From Brachycybe producta (lineage: Eukaryota > Arthropoda > Diplopoda > Playtdesmida > Andrognathidae), in assembly GCA_036925085.1 (NCBI GenBank), contig JAUPFP010000094.1:52501-116500 (forward strand): 64,000 bases of DNA, in the 5' to 3' direction. Below, in pieces: positions 36,721 to 49,416 of this stretch (position 1 is the first letter of the stretch; each line of letters opens with the position of its first letter). The notes under the pieces were generated by a model. It did not search any database. It saw only the letters and a list, made by a program, of their open reading frames with translations, and had not been told where the DNA came from. The translations under genes and the position numbers were made by a program.

Positions 36721-37284
36721 ACACGTGGTGGGAATCTGTTTTATGTTTTATTTTTAACACTGATCAGTTTTTTTTAACATAATCGAAAAAGTACAGAATA
36801 AAAAAAAACAATAAAAAGAACAATACGAAAAAAAAAACCACCCATCAAATATAAAACAGGAGAAGAAATCATAAAAATATTATTTCATCATTTTGGTGGT
36901 CAGAGAACTTCAAATTTAATAAGTAGAGCTCGGATTCGTACGCCAATATCAAGCAAATGTTTCTCAATCTGTGGCCCAAGCGCCAGTTCTGACGTCAAAA
37001 TTCAGTTTAGAGATCAACCCTACAATTACCGTTTTCTAAAATCAAAAACACTGGTTAACCTCTAACCTTAGCCCTTTTTTGATTAGAAAAAAAGCATAAA
37101 TGCAGTTTCTCTAATGATGATGATGATGATGATATTAGCATAAACATCCGAGCCCCTAATATGATAAGAAATACGCCTTACTCCTCCCCCTCAAACACCA
37201 GCTTTCCCTTTGAACTTTCTCTCTTGAGTGAAGGCGGGTGACCCTCCAGGGCCCCCCTCCTCCCCACATTTACGACCCAATCAT

Positions 37285-37315
<31 letters not shown>

Positions 37316-37389
37316 AGGGGCTACTATGGAACCAAAAACCCAACCCCCTGAAAATATGAAAAAGACAAGAAGATGAGAAGAACCGAATT

Positions 37390-40300
37390 TTAAAGTTCGT
37401 CGTGTTTCGGTCCACTGAATTCGTCGCGTGAAATGAATCCGTTCTTGTCTCTGTCTTCGTGTTCAAAGATCTCCTTGACCATCGTGTCCTGGTCAAAAGA
37501 AGCCGCTTCTTCTTTCTTCATGTCCGCAGGAATCTGGTTTCTAAGGTAACCACCAACCTAGAAAACAAAACAAGCATCACGGCCGCGCACTCGTTGGAAA
37601 GTCGTCCTAGTGTTTTGTTGTTACTTCATCATGAGTAAAATACGAACAAGTCAACTACTAAAATCGACTAAAAAATAACCAACCAGCGTTTGAGGTTCGG
37701 TTTAAACGTGAAAACGCAAATCAAACGCTGGTTATTTTTTTTTTGTCTTTCAGAAGCACAAAATTAAAAGAAACTTGAATGAATTTTAGAAACTAGAAGG
37801 GCAACTTTATGTTCAATAATATCTTTTGACAACGACACAGCTTCTTCTGTGAATATGACTTATTTTGAAAAATATCAAAAAGCGGGATTGGGTTCCCCTT
37901 CTAGTTTCTAAAACACTTTCAATTTCTCTTTTAATTTAAGTGTTGGTTTTTAGAAGAATATTGAATTCTGCTTAGAAAGTAGAACACGTCAAAATAATTT
38001 CATGACCAGCCTGATGAGCAGGAACCATTTTTGTTCGCTTTATAAATGTCGAGTGTGACGGCACACTGACGGCTACATCGATTTAATCAGAATGTGCAGT
38101 TAGTTGCCGCCTCCTCCTCCTCCCCCTCTCAACGTCTAATGTTAATTAATCGGTCGAAATGGAAGGCAGTTAATCATTTAATAGTAAAGGTTACCTCTTC
38201 AGGTGATAAAAGTCCGTCCATGTCGACGTCGATCTCCTTGAAGACATTCACTGGAGGCGGATTGTCCTTGATGTCCAACAGCTCCACCTCGAAGATCAGG
38301 TCCGAGTCGGGTGGAATCCGATCGCCTCAATAACACAATTTAACATAACATAACCTCCTCCACACCCCCTTTTGAGTAGTAGTGACCATTGTCCATCTAC
38401 TCCTCCTCCTCCTCCTCCTCCTCTTCATTAAACAGGAATGAGGAAAAAACACCCGAGGCCGAGGGGGGTTTATCGAGAAAAGCTCACTATAAACGCGGCA
38501 TCATATAAACACCTTTTCCAAAACACAATTTAAGAAAAGCAAAATAGAAAAGTGTTTTAGAAACTAGAAGGGTAGCAGCAACAGCAACAGCTCCGAATCA
38601 CTTCCGGGCATTTTTTCATGTTATTTTTTCAAATCCACATAAAAAGCTGCTTATTTTTAAAAAAATATCAACATAATAAGTGATCATTGAGCTGATATTA
38701 AATCGTGTAGTTTGTAAAACACTTTTTCAAGTAGTTTTTTCTCTTAAATTGACAGGAAAAAATAATCAAGAGTTTTGTTCGAAAGCCTTTGAAACGCCTT
38801 TAAAGCAATTAACCACCTTACGATTGGGCCCCCCTCCCATCTTAAGGTGGCTGGGCCGTTTGCGGTGAAATGTCACTTTTGTTTTATCTATTCAACAACC
38901 TAAAACGCCCCCCACCCCACTCATCCAATTGTTTGAATAAAAGTCAACAGAGAAACAATTGTCTTCCAATGTTTTGTTGTCATTTTGGTTTCAATTCAAA
39001 AACTAACATCAACGACCCACAAAAAAAAACCCCTTTGAAAAAACAACACACAAATTCCAATTTCATTTTGTATGCCTCCCCCCCCCCCCCCTTTATCCAC
39101 CTTAACCCAAATGTCAATTGAAAAAGTGCGAATGGGGATTATGGGGGAGGAGGAGGAGGAGGAGGAGGTTAGGTGAGATTGGAAGAGTGGGGGGGGGGGG
39201 AGGATTTCAAAATAGTCCTCACCGGCGCCTGTCTTCCCATAGGCCAAATGAGATGGAATATTAAGGATCCTTTTCTCTTGAACGCACATCTCCTTCAATC
39301 CCTGATCCCAACCGGGAATCACTTGACGCCTTCCCAATTGGAACACAAAAGGCTGCTGTCTATCATGACTAGAAAAAAAAAACCAATCAAAACCCCCTTT
39401 TCTTTTGTCTGGTCAGTTGAGTGCACTACTGACCACTCGAGTTGACCCCTAAAAAGGGGGCAATCACTGAAAGCACAGGAAGACATTACCAAAAAAAAAT
39501 GCCTCCTGACTCCACCACCACAAAAATTAACTGTAGTTACATAATCAAGATTAAAGTTAACTGCACACAACTTAGAAGTGGTTCTATTTTTATAAACTAA
39601 CCTAACCACATTTGTTTCCAGAAGAAAATCAACTGTGGTTAACTTTTGTAGTGGAAACGACGTAAAAGACATTGAAAATAATTTAAAAACTAGAAAAACA
39701 CAAAATAACGTCTTTAACATGACGATATATTTCAAAAATAAACATTTGAGAACCATTTTTATACGAAATTTTAGAAAATGCTTTTTATTTTGAAATATAT
39801 CGCCATCACTATGACGTCATTCATTTACTCTTCTAGTTTCCACTGTGAACTGTGAATTGTTTTTTCAAACTTGTCTCACACACACACACACACTGAGTAA
39901 CAAAATAATAAAATGTACCTAAATTAAAAGCGCCGTCTGGTATTACTTTCTACAAGTTGGTCACATTATTATTATAATGTGAATAATAAATGAGGAAATG
40001 AGAGAACCCTACAAAAGGACCCATTTTACCCCCCCCCCCCCCTTTAACGTATAGTCATTATCAAAAGTGAATAAAAGTAGTAATTAGTAGCGAATTAAGT
40101 AAATTAGTTCGTTAAAGTCTAAGTGGGTGGTAAGTAGGTGGGTGTTTCAACCACATTTTTACTGAGGAAATTTTTCATTAACAAATCTGAGGACAGGATA
40201 AAGACGGTTCTCTCCTCTCTGTGTCATTTGCATATCAGGTGGTGGTGGCCTCATTTGCATTGTGTTCTCAATTAGATTGCTTCAGACATTTCTGAAACAT

Positions 40301-42701
40301 AGAAAATTCAATTGGAGTCTCAGCAACATTTTAGCATTTTTCAAAAGGAGCTGCTGCTTCTTATAAAAAACCAAGTGGCAATGGTTAAAAAGCACCTAAA
40401 CCTCACCTTAAAATCCCCTTTTTTTAAACCCCCCCTCCCCCCCCCCTGTTCTGTATGCATCCTTACACTTTGGAGAATAAATGAAATTTCACAAATATAC
40501 ACACGAACAACACAAAAAGAAGAACTTTTTTCAAAGTTTCTTCTTTTTCTTCTCTCTTATTTCAACAATTTCATTTTAAATTGCACCACCAACCCCTCTC
40601 TCCCCCACCCCTTATACATATATATATATATAGATATAAAAAGAAAACAGTAACTAACAACATTTTTGAAGTAAAACATAAAGAAAAACCAACAGGAAAA
40701 AAAAATGAGAAAAACCACATTAGAAATTCTTGATAAAAACCAACGAAAAACTGGATTCCAATGGGCATCGCCGCCACACAAGGTATAGAAAGCAGTCACA
40801 TAAGGCCAGCTTCACACGGACCACTTTTGTGTCGCCATATTATTACATAAGGAGGAGTGTTCACACATGCAGTCAGCAGCCACCGCTCTACACTGGCGAA
40901 ATATAGTGTAAAGGTGGCCGGCCCCATGTGGAGCTTCGCAAATAGCAAATGGTATATAAGTAAGTCTTATGATAGGAACCAGTCTTAAGTACGAGTCTTA
41001 AGACGACTGAAGTATCTACTGGTCACAAAGCTAGACGTCGCAGTAGCAAGTGGGGCACCCGCTTCTACCAATCGCTCCACGTCGAATGCGCGAGATCGCA
41101 GATTTGTGGTCTGGAATGCAACCACAAAGTGGCGACGACCGTCTGAGGAGAGAAGGGACGCATACTAGTGGACCCCCCCCCCACACACACTCTACCGGTA
41201 TTCCACTGTTTTCAGTGAGGTTAAGTCGTGTCAACCACTAGGTGGCGTTACTTTATGAAGACACAAGAAGTGGGTTCCGTGTGAAGCAGGCCCATAAGAC
41301 GAGAAACCAAGAAACAAGAAGGTTATTTTTTTTGTCTCTCTTTCTCTCATTTTCTTGATTCACTATTTATGAACCAATTCTGAAAGCAATGCAATTCAAA
41401 AGCAAAAACAAGAAAATATATGTCTATAGAGTAATACACAGTGTGTTTTTTTCTCTCTCTCCATCTCTCTCTCTCTCTCTATCTTCCGTCGTCTTCTTCT
41501 GTGTGAAACATTTTCTAGAAAATAACAAGTAACTGTATAAACAGTTAGTTACAAGAAAAAAGTGCGTAACTGTGTTGCTCAGACGGGGCCGGACGGACAA
41601 CAACAATCTTCTTATCATTTGTAGAAATTTCAACCCTTGGAGACAAAAATTAAGACAAAATACAAAAGTTACAACACATTCATAATACAGATAGACAGAT
41701 GGACAGAAATAAAGAAGGAACAAAAAAACAATTAACCTTCTGTTTCAGCGAAGAACAATGAAAATTACATTCTTAGGTGGACTTCAGGGGATTGTTCTCG
41801 TCAGGTGGCGCTGCATGAACAAGCGCCAAAATGAATAAATGCCAAAAATATCTCTTCTTGTTTAAGCTGTAAAAACACGATCAAGTTTGGCTTGTCAATC
41901 CTTTCATTTTCGTTTAATTCATATTTTGCCGCCAATATTTTTTTCTCCTTTTTTTAATAATTGAAGAAAGCTTTTTGAAAAAAAAGTGTAGTAAGCTTAG
42001 GTTTGCAAACATCCACGGATTGACAAGCCAAAATTCACCGTGTCTCTTAATTAATACAGTAGTAGGGGGTGGGTGGAGAGTAAATATTATGAAAAGGGGG
42101 TGTTTCGAATCCGCCGCCGCATTTGATTATTTTACCAAAAGTGGACACACATTCAAATAAATCCATCATTTTGTTAAACTTGTGGAAGTCAAGGCTCAAG
42201 TCATTAAAGTGTGCATTTTAAGGTGCATTTTTAATTTATGGTGCAAAAAAATGAAGAGAAACTAGAAACGCAGTTCGAGATCACTTTCATTATCTTTCAA
42301 AATAAGCTTTTTATTTTCTAAGCCAGTTTGAAAATGATCCAACTTTAAGCAAACGATATTTTTTTAAATTTTTGTATCTTATAAAAAAAATTATTTTCAG
42401 TTACTCTTCTAGTTTCTAAAACACTTCCTATAGTTTCTCTGAAAGACAGCAGAATAATCACGTGTTTGAAAATCAGCTGTTCCTAAACCAACCTTAAAAA
42501 CGCACCAAATTTCTATAATAACTAATAATAATAATATGTAAACATGTTGTATATTATAATTATATATGAAAAAGAGAGGGAAAAACAGTTGAAATGTTTT
42601 GATTTCGGAAGAAAAAAGAGAGAAAACTGAAACTTTTTCTTCTGTTTTTCAACGCAAAATCAACTATTTAAATATTAAAACTGTTGAAAGCCATCTACAT
42701 C

Positions 42702-42736
<35 letters not shown>

Positions 42737-45375
42737 CATATATGATTATATATGTGTTGGGCGCCGTTTGAATGTTTCATGAGTTTTTCCAAAAGGAAAA
42801 AAAAAAAAACGAATCGTCAAATTTGAGAGATTCCCGTCTTCAATTTAAACGAAACAAGAAAAAGAAGGTAAAAAATATCCACTCAATGATAAATGACTTA
42901 ACATATATTTAAATCGGAAACTAACAAAGTGAAGTTAAGAAGAGGAGGAAGGGGGGGGGGGGGCGAAGTTATTCTAATATATACTGTATATTCCTACTAG
43001 TTACACAATAACGGAAATTTCAAAGCAAAACCAATTTAAAAAGAGAAAAACCTTTTTTTTCATTTTCATTAAAGCTCAATTTCAACTTCAGTTTTTTTCT
43101 GAAAAAGAAAGGATTTCTAAATGTCAGCTAGCTGATTTACGAACACTGACTGCATTATTTCTGTCTTTCTTAATTAAGATAAACTAGAAAGTGTTTTAAA
43201 AACTAGAAGAGTAGCAGTTCCATCAATCACTTATTTGGATGTTTTGATATTTTTCAAAATAAAACTTTATTTAATAGAAATAAAAATTTAAATAGAAATA
43301 TCGTCCACTTAAAGTTTTCAAACCGACTTTTTTTAAAAAAAAAGTTTATTTTGAAATATAAAACATGAGAATCTCTTTATTTTAAAAGTTTCTCGTTTCT
43401 AAGAACAAATTCAAGTTTGTGCACCCGAAAGACACAAAGAATATCACAAAAAAGAGAGAGTTCTCCATTTCAAAAGAGAAAAAAATCCCTACTTTTCTTT
43501 TCATTAAATCCCAATTTTCACTTTAGTTTTTTCACCTTTTTTTTTTTTTTTTTGAAAAATAGAAAACGGGATTCAAACCCAAAAAAAAGAAAAAAGAAAA
43601 AGAAATACAGTAATAATAAGAAGAAGACGAATGACCTAAAGAACCCCAATTGCCCCCACTTTTCTATTTTTATTATTGAGGTGGGTCCTTTTCTCTCTCT
43701 CTCTCTCACACTCTCCTATTTGCAACAGAAATAAAAAGGCAATATCAGAGAAAAATAAGACGAAGTTGGGCAACAATTTAAATCACAAATATAAATCATC
43801 GCCCCTAAATCCAAAAAACCTCCTTTTTGCATATATTATTATTCAAACTTAAGTAAAAGGACCCAAAGAACTGACAAAAACAAAGGAGGAGGAAAAAGAA
43901 AGAAAGTCAGCTTACTTTTGCGAGCCATAACTCAAATTTAGGCTTCGATTTTCAACCGAAACAACAACCTTTTAGAATAGAAAAATATAAAATAGGGTTG
44001 AAGAAGAAAAAAAAAAGCAAATCCTCATCCGTTTTGCGACAATTGTATGCAAAATTCTCAATATATATTCAAAAGGGGCTCAAGTAAAAAGAACTCCAAA
44101 ATAACTTAGTAGAAAAGGAGGAGGAGGCTATTTCTACAAGAACATCATTACTAAATGTGTGTTTGTGTGGTGTGAGAACAACTAGAATAATATAATAAAA
44201 TGTAACAACAACAAAAGAGATGATAATAATAATAATAATAGTAATATGTGTGTGCAACTTCTCTCGAATATAAACAACAACAGTGAAATTGGGAAAGGGG
44301 GGGGGAGGGGTCGTAAATCCAGTTCTATTATTCCTTATTATGTAGAAGACCCTAGGAATTTATTCCCCAATTCCCCCCCCCCCACCCAAAAAAACAGCGG
44401 AAGAGAAATTGGTCAAAAGCTCAAACCTAAAAAAAAAAAAAGAAAATAGCATTTGAACTTCAACTTGAACCCTCAAAACGAGGTTTCAACACAGAAAAAA
44501 AACCTCAATTCCAAAAATATTATGTATACTTGGAGGTAGCTCAACTTCATTTTAAAAAAGTGAGATTTGTTTAGCCTCTCTTCAAGGTTCTCCTCATTTC
44601 GAATTAATCATCTCTAATTGAAAAGGAATTTAGCTCTAAATGAGAATAATAGGTTGAAACAAGTTTTTAAAATTATTTTCATCACACTTTTTAATGACAA
44701 AATTCAAATTAAATTTAAGAATTTGTTTATTAAGAGAATTTTACTAGAATTTTAATCGTTATCGCGAACGCGTAATGCCTAACGTGTAATATAAAGAGAG
44801 AGCCGTGTTCAGTTTTACGGCTTACAAGGTGGCGCCGTCTATTGGCCGGCCCACACTCAAGCTTACCTCTCCTCTCCACCAATTCAAGGATACTGCTTAA
44901 TAATGCATTGAAATCGCGTTCAATGGGAAATTTCATTTTGATTGGATTCTAATTTGGTTTAACGCCATCTAGTAGCAAGTTTTTAATTAGCTAGAAGCAT
45001 TTTCATACAGTAATTAATTAATTAATAATGTGTAGGCCTACCCCACATTTTACAAATTTAATCGAAATCATTTCAACTTGAGAGACTAGAATGATTCCTC
45101 GAGGTTGTTCAGATTAGGTTATTTCAGTTCAAAAGGTATTCCTGAAGGAACGGCGGCGGCCTACTTCACACAGTAACACAGATAAATAACTGTCATGCAT
45201 GGTCACCACCATACTACTAAAGTGACTTTAGAAATAAGAAGGGCCACATTGTGGGCCCCCATTTCGCACTTGTTGTCCTTTGCCCCTCAGCCCCCCTTTC
45301 CCTAAGTCCCAATAAAACAAACCAGAGAGAAATCCAATTGGCAACAAAAATTAACTATTTATATTGACACAAGGT

Positions 45376-45410
<35 letters not shown>

Positions 45411-48044
45411 AGTTTCGGTATTATTATAATATACAGTATACAAGAAGAAGAGTGTATTTATTATTTATTAATAGGAAACAAACGATAAGAAAACACAAAA
45501 ATATCAAAATAACAACAGAAGAAACATTAAAAGTGTTCAATTTCTGAATGGGAATGAGATTTCTTTTGAGATTTCACTGTCTTTTCTGAAGTCTGTCGAC
45601 AACCGCGACCTTTGAAAACTAGTAGAAAACGAATTCATTCATCTTTTATTATTATCCACACTAAGACGATAATAATATACTGGATATTTTTTCGCGGCTT
45701 TTTTTCTTTTCTCCTTTCTTCTTCCCTTATTTTATTCCTCAGTCAAAAAGCTACCCTACCCCCCCCCCCAAAGGATCCTCCTTTTTCATTCATAAAAGAT
45801 GATAAAACAATCTAATCTTAGAGAACTTCCTCCTCCTTTTTCAACTCCCTCCCTCCCTTTTTCCATCTTTTTTATTTCAGGATTGTCGAAATTCTTAATT
45901 AAGACAAACTTTTAAGTTTATGCATTTCATTATACATGCATAGAATAATTATACAAAATGTAACCAACACCCTAAGTTACCTAATTTTATCCAGGGCTTT
46001 TAATCCGACCACCGTGTGACCACTTGAGAGACTTAAGCTGTAGAAACACCGTCAATTTTAATGTTTTGCGTGGGCCACGCATTCCATAACATTCCTAAGT
46101 ATTACACATTTTGAACAAAAAAAAATGCGCCCCGTACGACGCACACGGATTGACAATCCAAAATGGACCATTTCTATCATTTTAAATATTTTTTTTTTCG
46201 AATAACGAAAACAAAACTCTTTCTTTTCCATATTAATTTCTATAATTAAATATTTCTTCTAATTAAAACAGGCCTCATTAAGTACAATTCCAAAATCATT
46301 TCCATTAATAAGCTCTAAATTTATGTCTAGGTGCAAGAGAGATTTTTTTTTACGATGACATCTTTCAAAATAAACTTTTTCTGAAACTTTTTAAAAAGCA
46401 ACTTCACCATTTTCCAAGTGGAGAAAAATGAAAAATGTGATCATTTTCATCAAACTTCCATTAAGTATATTTTAAAAGATGGAATTTCGTCTTTCCACTT
46501 TTGTTTACTCTTCTAGTTCCAAGAGAAAAAGTTTATTCTTCACTAGCGCCATTTACCCTTTTGAGATGGCTGTCTAAAGATATCATTTGACCGTGTAGCA
46601 CTAGACGGCGCCACCGTCTCCCCCTAGAAATGCATTGAAAACACAGACCTTCGTTTTTTCAAGGCAACATTTAATAGTGATATCTAATACAATCGTCAGG
46701 TTCTCTTTGCTAAACATGTGTTGTAAGGGGTTTAGAATGTTTTATGGCTTAAATAGATTGCATTTCAATGAATTAATTAGTGCAATTAATATTCCTTCGC
46801 CTATGGTTATTAACATGGGTTTAGAAATTGCTTTAAAACTTGAAAAAGTCAGACGAAAATGGTATAATTTTTTAAGAAATCATGTGAATGTCTATTTTAA
46901 TTTCGTACATTATTAAAGGATGTTTAAAACTTAATTGCACACGATTCACAAGGAAATGTAATGTGGCGCCATCTGAAGGGCGAAGTCTAGAATGAAACAT
47001 GTATCCATAGCCACCTCAAGTGCTAAGAAGTTAGCCCCTTTCTTCATTGTTTCAAAATTTAAAACTTCAGGGGTTCAAAATTCAAGACAGGATCTAAGTG
47101 ATACTTGAACCCTTTAAACAGGATTTCAATGTAGAAAAAAAAAACGATGTTTTATTCAGTATTTTTCTTGTTGAACCCTGTTTGGAGAGTTCAAGTTTAA
47201 AGCATAGCCTTAAGAATTTGTAGCTTAGCTCCACCTAATGGATGGATTGAAGATGACATTTAAAAAAAAGGGTTTAAATTCGTTAGAAAAAAGATCAGCA
47301 ATTTCTCTTCTGTTTAAGTTGTTGAATTGGGCTTTTTTTATGATGAAAATGAGGTGCGAAGGAGGAGAAGACGATTTATTTCCGCCTGAGCCGCAAAGAC
47401 ACACACACAATTGACTCCAATCGAATTCCAAAATGAACGAAGAATGATCATCATCATCATCCAATGTAAATCAATCAAACGTGTAAAAAAGCCCCCTTTT
47501 TAATCCCCCCCATCCCAAACACAGTTAAAGTTACAAAAGTGTAGAATAATCGTAAAGTAGCTTATACACGACGATCAATTCTGGCTTGTTCATACAAGGA
47601 GTCTCTCTCTCAAAATAGAATTCCGCCCCGTTCATTTTTCTAGTGAAATTGTACGTCACTTGAAACCCTATTTTTCTGTCTTCTCTTGCATCCTTTATTG
47701 CATCCAGCCATCTTTTCAAATTATGTACGCTGGGCATCGCCCTTTAGGCCTACTAATCGCCCTTTACTAACTGCAGCCCAATAAGAAAGGTTGTCATTCA
47801 CTCGCTCAGAATTGAAACGAAAATCTGAAGCAAAAACAGAAAAACTTCGAATTGAAGATGGAAAACCAATTAATTATTAAAAGAGATATTGAATTAAACA
47901 AAATTCAACACCTAAAATGATCCATTTTGTCTTTGAAAAGGAAAGATGGACAAGCCAACATTGATCGTGTATAAGCTACCTAAAAGACAAATAATGTGCC
48001 ATTCATTCACTCGTTCGTTCTCTGTTGTATTAAATTGACAGCTG

Positions 48045-48078
<34 letters not shown>

Positions 48079-49416
48079 CACATAATCAACTTAAAAGCTA
48101 GAAAGAAACCTCCGGAACAAAAAAAAAACACAAGAAACGAATAAAAAGACAAAAGAAAAAGAGTTTGACACAAAGTTGAATAAAGTTAAGGGTGGAGTTT
48201 CTATGTGAATTAATATGCACATAACAGATGAGTTTAAAGTCTCTCTCTTTTTTTTAAAGTTGTGTTCACAAATTTCACACAATTTTGAATGAAAAAAGTG
48301 GAAAAGGAGGCCAAAAGTGGAGGAAATAATATTCCTGACACGATCGTCTTTCTCCTCATTCATAAACACACGGCTGCATAACAATAATAATATTATTATT
48401 GTTATTATTATTATTATGCATCGCATTGCAGGTTGAAACCTGAGGAGGAGGAGGAGTTAAGGGGTGGATATAATATCACCTTCCCCCTCCTCCTCGTCCG
48501 TCTGTGTGGGTTTTGTGTTTGTTCTTCTTCCATAAAATCATCTCATTTGAATATTAGTTCGGGTGGACAAATTCAAGTGTCACTTCGACAAACACAAAAC
48601 ATTACCTCAAGTAATTCAAGAGGGGTGCATTCGTATACCTGTCTCACTGTATGACGTCAGAAGGGTTGATTAAAAAAAACACTCCATGTATAAAATCTAC
48701 AGATGCTTTTGGATCATCCTGTAAAAATCCCCTCCCTCCCTTCCTCCCTCCCCCAACCCTGTATAAATACGAATTTACTTCAATTAAGAAACTTGAAGAG
48801 TTGCAGATGGCCCCACCAACAACACAATTTCATTTTTTACGTTAGCAATCAGGGAAAAGCGAAAGAAATCGATTAGTTAATTATAATAATAAGTCTCTCT
48901 AAATTACACACGCATTCCTGGAGCCAAAAGAATGTGTTCCCAGTGGAGGATCCACATTCCAACACTGGAACTAATCCTGCTTTAATTGAACAGTTAGCAC
49001 TTGACCTTGAAATCTAAGTCATAAAACCCTGTTCAGAGAGTTCACGTGAAAAGTTCTCCCTGTTCAATTAAGGCTGGAGTCGTGGCCTGTTGATGGGCGG
49101 GCCCCTGCAGAAGGGGGCCCAGATCAGCACCCAAAACAAATCGATTAAAAAAACATAATGCGAAATTAATTACTAGATTAATTAATTATTACCTTGAATC
49201 GAATACAGTTAAATCTGAAGCCAATTTTCCAACGTAATGCATCGAAAGCAAATCTCCGTCTTTCGTCCTCCGTTCGCAATTGTCCACTTGGTGTTCAACT
49301 TTGACCTCGAGTTCATCGAAACGCCCCCCTTCAACCACCCCCAATAACAGGAGGAGGAGGAGGAATACAACAAAAGGACAACAATAATAATAACAACAGG
49401 TGAAAAAGTTCTTCAT
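37390..49416 (-). CDS. FKBP14: FKBP14-type ER peptidyl-prolyl isomerase
   Basis: Four exons, minus strand: 49416-49193, 39368-39223, 38325-38195, 37557-37390; phases agree; 222 residues (human FKBP14 has 211). Exon 1 encodes a signal peptide (MKNFFTCC... [13 protein letters not shown]) and the start of the FKBP fold ([18 protein letters not shown] across the junction). Exon 2 has [18 protein letters not shown] and [13 protein letters not shown], the core of the proline-isomerase site (G-W-D-Q-G and A-Y-G). Exon 3 ends in a canonical EF-hand loop ([12 protein letters not shown]); exon 4 has a second loop ([13 protein letters not shown]) and the ER-retention tail HDEL. The family catalyses cis-trans proline isomerisation and assists collagen and membrane-protein folding in the ER. 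FKBP7 is the alternative; invertebrates usually carry one FKBP7/14 gene. Intron 1 is 9,824 bp, against about 900-950 and 637 bp for the others. Confidence 0.88.
37745..37945. mobile_element. Family A fold-back element
   Basis: GTCTTTCAGAAGCACAAAAT near 37744, AACTAGAAGGGCAACTTTAT near 37790, right arm CCCCTTCTAGTTTCTAAAAC near 37895. It lies in an FKBP14 intron. Confidence 0.7.
38530..38775. mobile_element. Family A fold-back element
   Basis: GTGTTTTAGAAACTAGAAGG near 38552 begins the left arm; the right arm near 38700 is degraded, ending in TTGACAGGAAAAAATAATCA. It lies in an FKBP14 intron. Confidence 0.6.
39685..39845. mobile_element. Family A-related subfamily element
   Basis: A shorter palindromic variant: ACTAGAAAAACACAAAATAA near 39688 and the inverse CATTTACTCTTCTAGTTTCC near 39823, with GACGATATATTTCAAAAATA inside. 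The same layout recurs at 46330 and 63690, defining a subfamily that keeps only the CTAGTTT ends. Confidence 0.55.
40802..41297. mobile_element. Family D inverted-repeat element, long copy
   Basis: Left GGCCAGCTTCACACGGACCA, right GGTTCCGTGTGAAGCAGGCC. CATAA flanks both sides (CACATAA before, CATAAGA after), a possible 5-bp target duplication. A CTCF-like CCACTAGGTGGCG lies at 41235, inside. Confidence 0.65.
41235..41250 (+). promoter_or_regulatory. CTCF-like motif CCACTAGGTGGCGTTA
   Basis: Core CCACTAGGTGGCG fits the consensus. Located inside the right part of the family D element. Confidence 0.42.
41863..42035. mobile_element. Family C fold-back element
   Basis: AAGCTGTAAAAACACGATCA, then GTTTGGCTTGTCAATCC; right arm GGATTGACAAGCCAAAATTC, then ACCGTGTCTC. 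Confidence 0.65.
42245..42460. mobile_element. Family A fold-back element
   Basis: GAAGAGAAACTAGAAACGCA near 42252 and the inverse GTTACTCTTCTAGTTTCTAA near 42399, then CTCTGAAAGACAGCAGAATA. It lies in FKBP14 intron 1. Confidence 0.7.
42703..42740. repeat. (CATA)n microsatellite
   Basis: CATA repeats passing into TATACATATATG, inside FKBP14 intron 1. Confidence 0.85.
43150..43445. mobile_element. Family A fold-back element
   Basis: Outer end TTATTTCTGTCTTTCTTAAT near 43157, AACTAGAAGAGTAGCAGTTC near 43201. The right arm is eroded but keeps GCACCCGAAAGACACAAAGA near 43420. It lies in FKBP14 intron 1. Confidence 0.7.
44530..44880. mobile_element. Family B element, right end unclear
   Basis: TTGGAGGTAGCTCAACTTCA at the left; inner GGAATTTAGCTCTAAATGAG and GGTGGCGCCGTCTATTGGCC match the 33495 copy. 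The far arm is eroded, so the right limit is approximate. Confidence 0.5.
44962..44976 (-). promoter_or_regulatory. CTCF-like motif
   Basis: The minus strand reads GCTACTAGATGGCGT. In FKBP14 intron 1, close to a second one at 44830-44847 (minus, GGCCAATAGACGGCGCCA) within a family B copy. Confidence 0.38.
45376..45409. repeat. (GA)n microsatellite
   Basis: About 17 GA units in FKBP14 intron 1. Confidence 0.9.
46027..46172. mobile_element. Family C fold-back element
   Basis: AAGCTGTAGAAACACCGTCA at the left and CACGGATTGACAATCCAAAA at the right, with TGGGCCACGCATTCC in the loop. Confidence 0.55.
46330..46525. mobile_element. Family A-related subfamily element
   Basis: ACATCTTTCAAAATAAACTT near 46358 and, inverted, TATTTTAAAAGATGGAATTT near 46467 and TTTACTCTTCTAGTTCCAAG near 46504. 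Same subfamily as 39685 and 63690. Confidence 0.55.
46598..46614 (+). promoter_or_regulatory. CTCF-like motif
   Basis: AGCACTAGACGGCGCCACC; a further TGGCGCCATCTGAAGG lies at 46963-46979 (minus orientation). Both are in FKBP14 intron 1. Confidence 0.33.
47557..47985. mobile_element. Family C fold-back element, longest copy
   Basis: GTAGCTTATACACGACGATC, then AATTCTGGCTTGTTC; right arm GGACAAGCCAACATTGATCG, then TGTATAAGCTACC. The 430-bp interior includes a 68-codon minus-strand frame (47737-47531) without low complexity; see findings. Confidence 0.7.

Larger units (their letters stand above)
34842..37389. other. Spacer between CAP-Gly and FKBP14 genes
   Basis: The left 200 bp holds the presumed 5' UTR and promoter of the CAP-Gly gene. 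The rest: family B (35098-35352), family C (35853-36065), family A (36110-36405), a poly-C run at 36475-36492, an (ATT)n tract at 36683-36719 and a GA tract at 37289-37313. No exon seen. Confidence 0.5.
39369..49192 (-). other. FKBP14 intron 1, 9.8 kb, repeat-filled
   Basis: No nested gene found on either strand. Contents: family A (39685, 42245, 43150, 46330), family B (44530), family C (41863, 46027, 47557), family D (40802), poly-C runs (40030-40041, 41167-41175, 45760-45769), microsatellites (CA near 39878, CATA near 42703-42740, GA at 45376-45409, CT at 48052-48077, ATT/AAT near 48385-48418). CTCF-like motifs occur at 41235, 41801, 44830, 44962, 46598 and 46963. Confidence 0.7.

Noticed and set aside
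43417..43734. 105-codon Lys/Phe/Ser-rich plus-strand frame
   Set aside because: Homopolymer A and T tracts inside FKBP14 intron 1, without coding character.
46635..46916. 93-codon plus-strand frame starting [13 protein letters not shown]
   Set aside because: Very AT-rich, flanked by repeat copies on both sides, no splice or promoter context and no recognisable motif.
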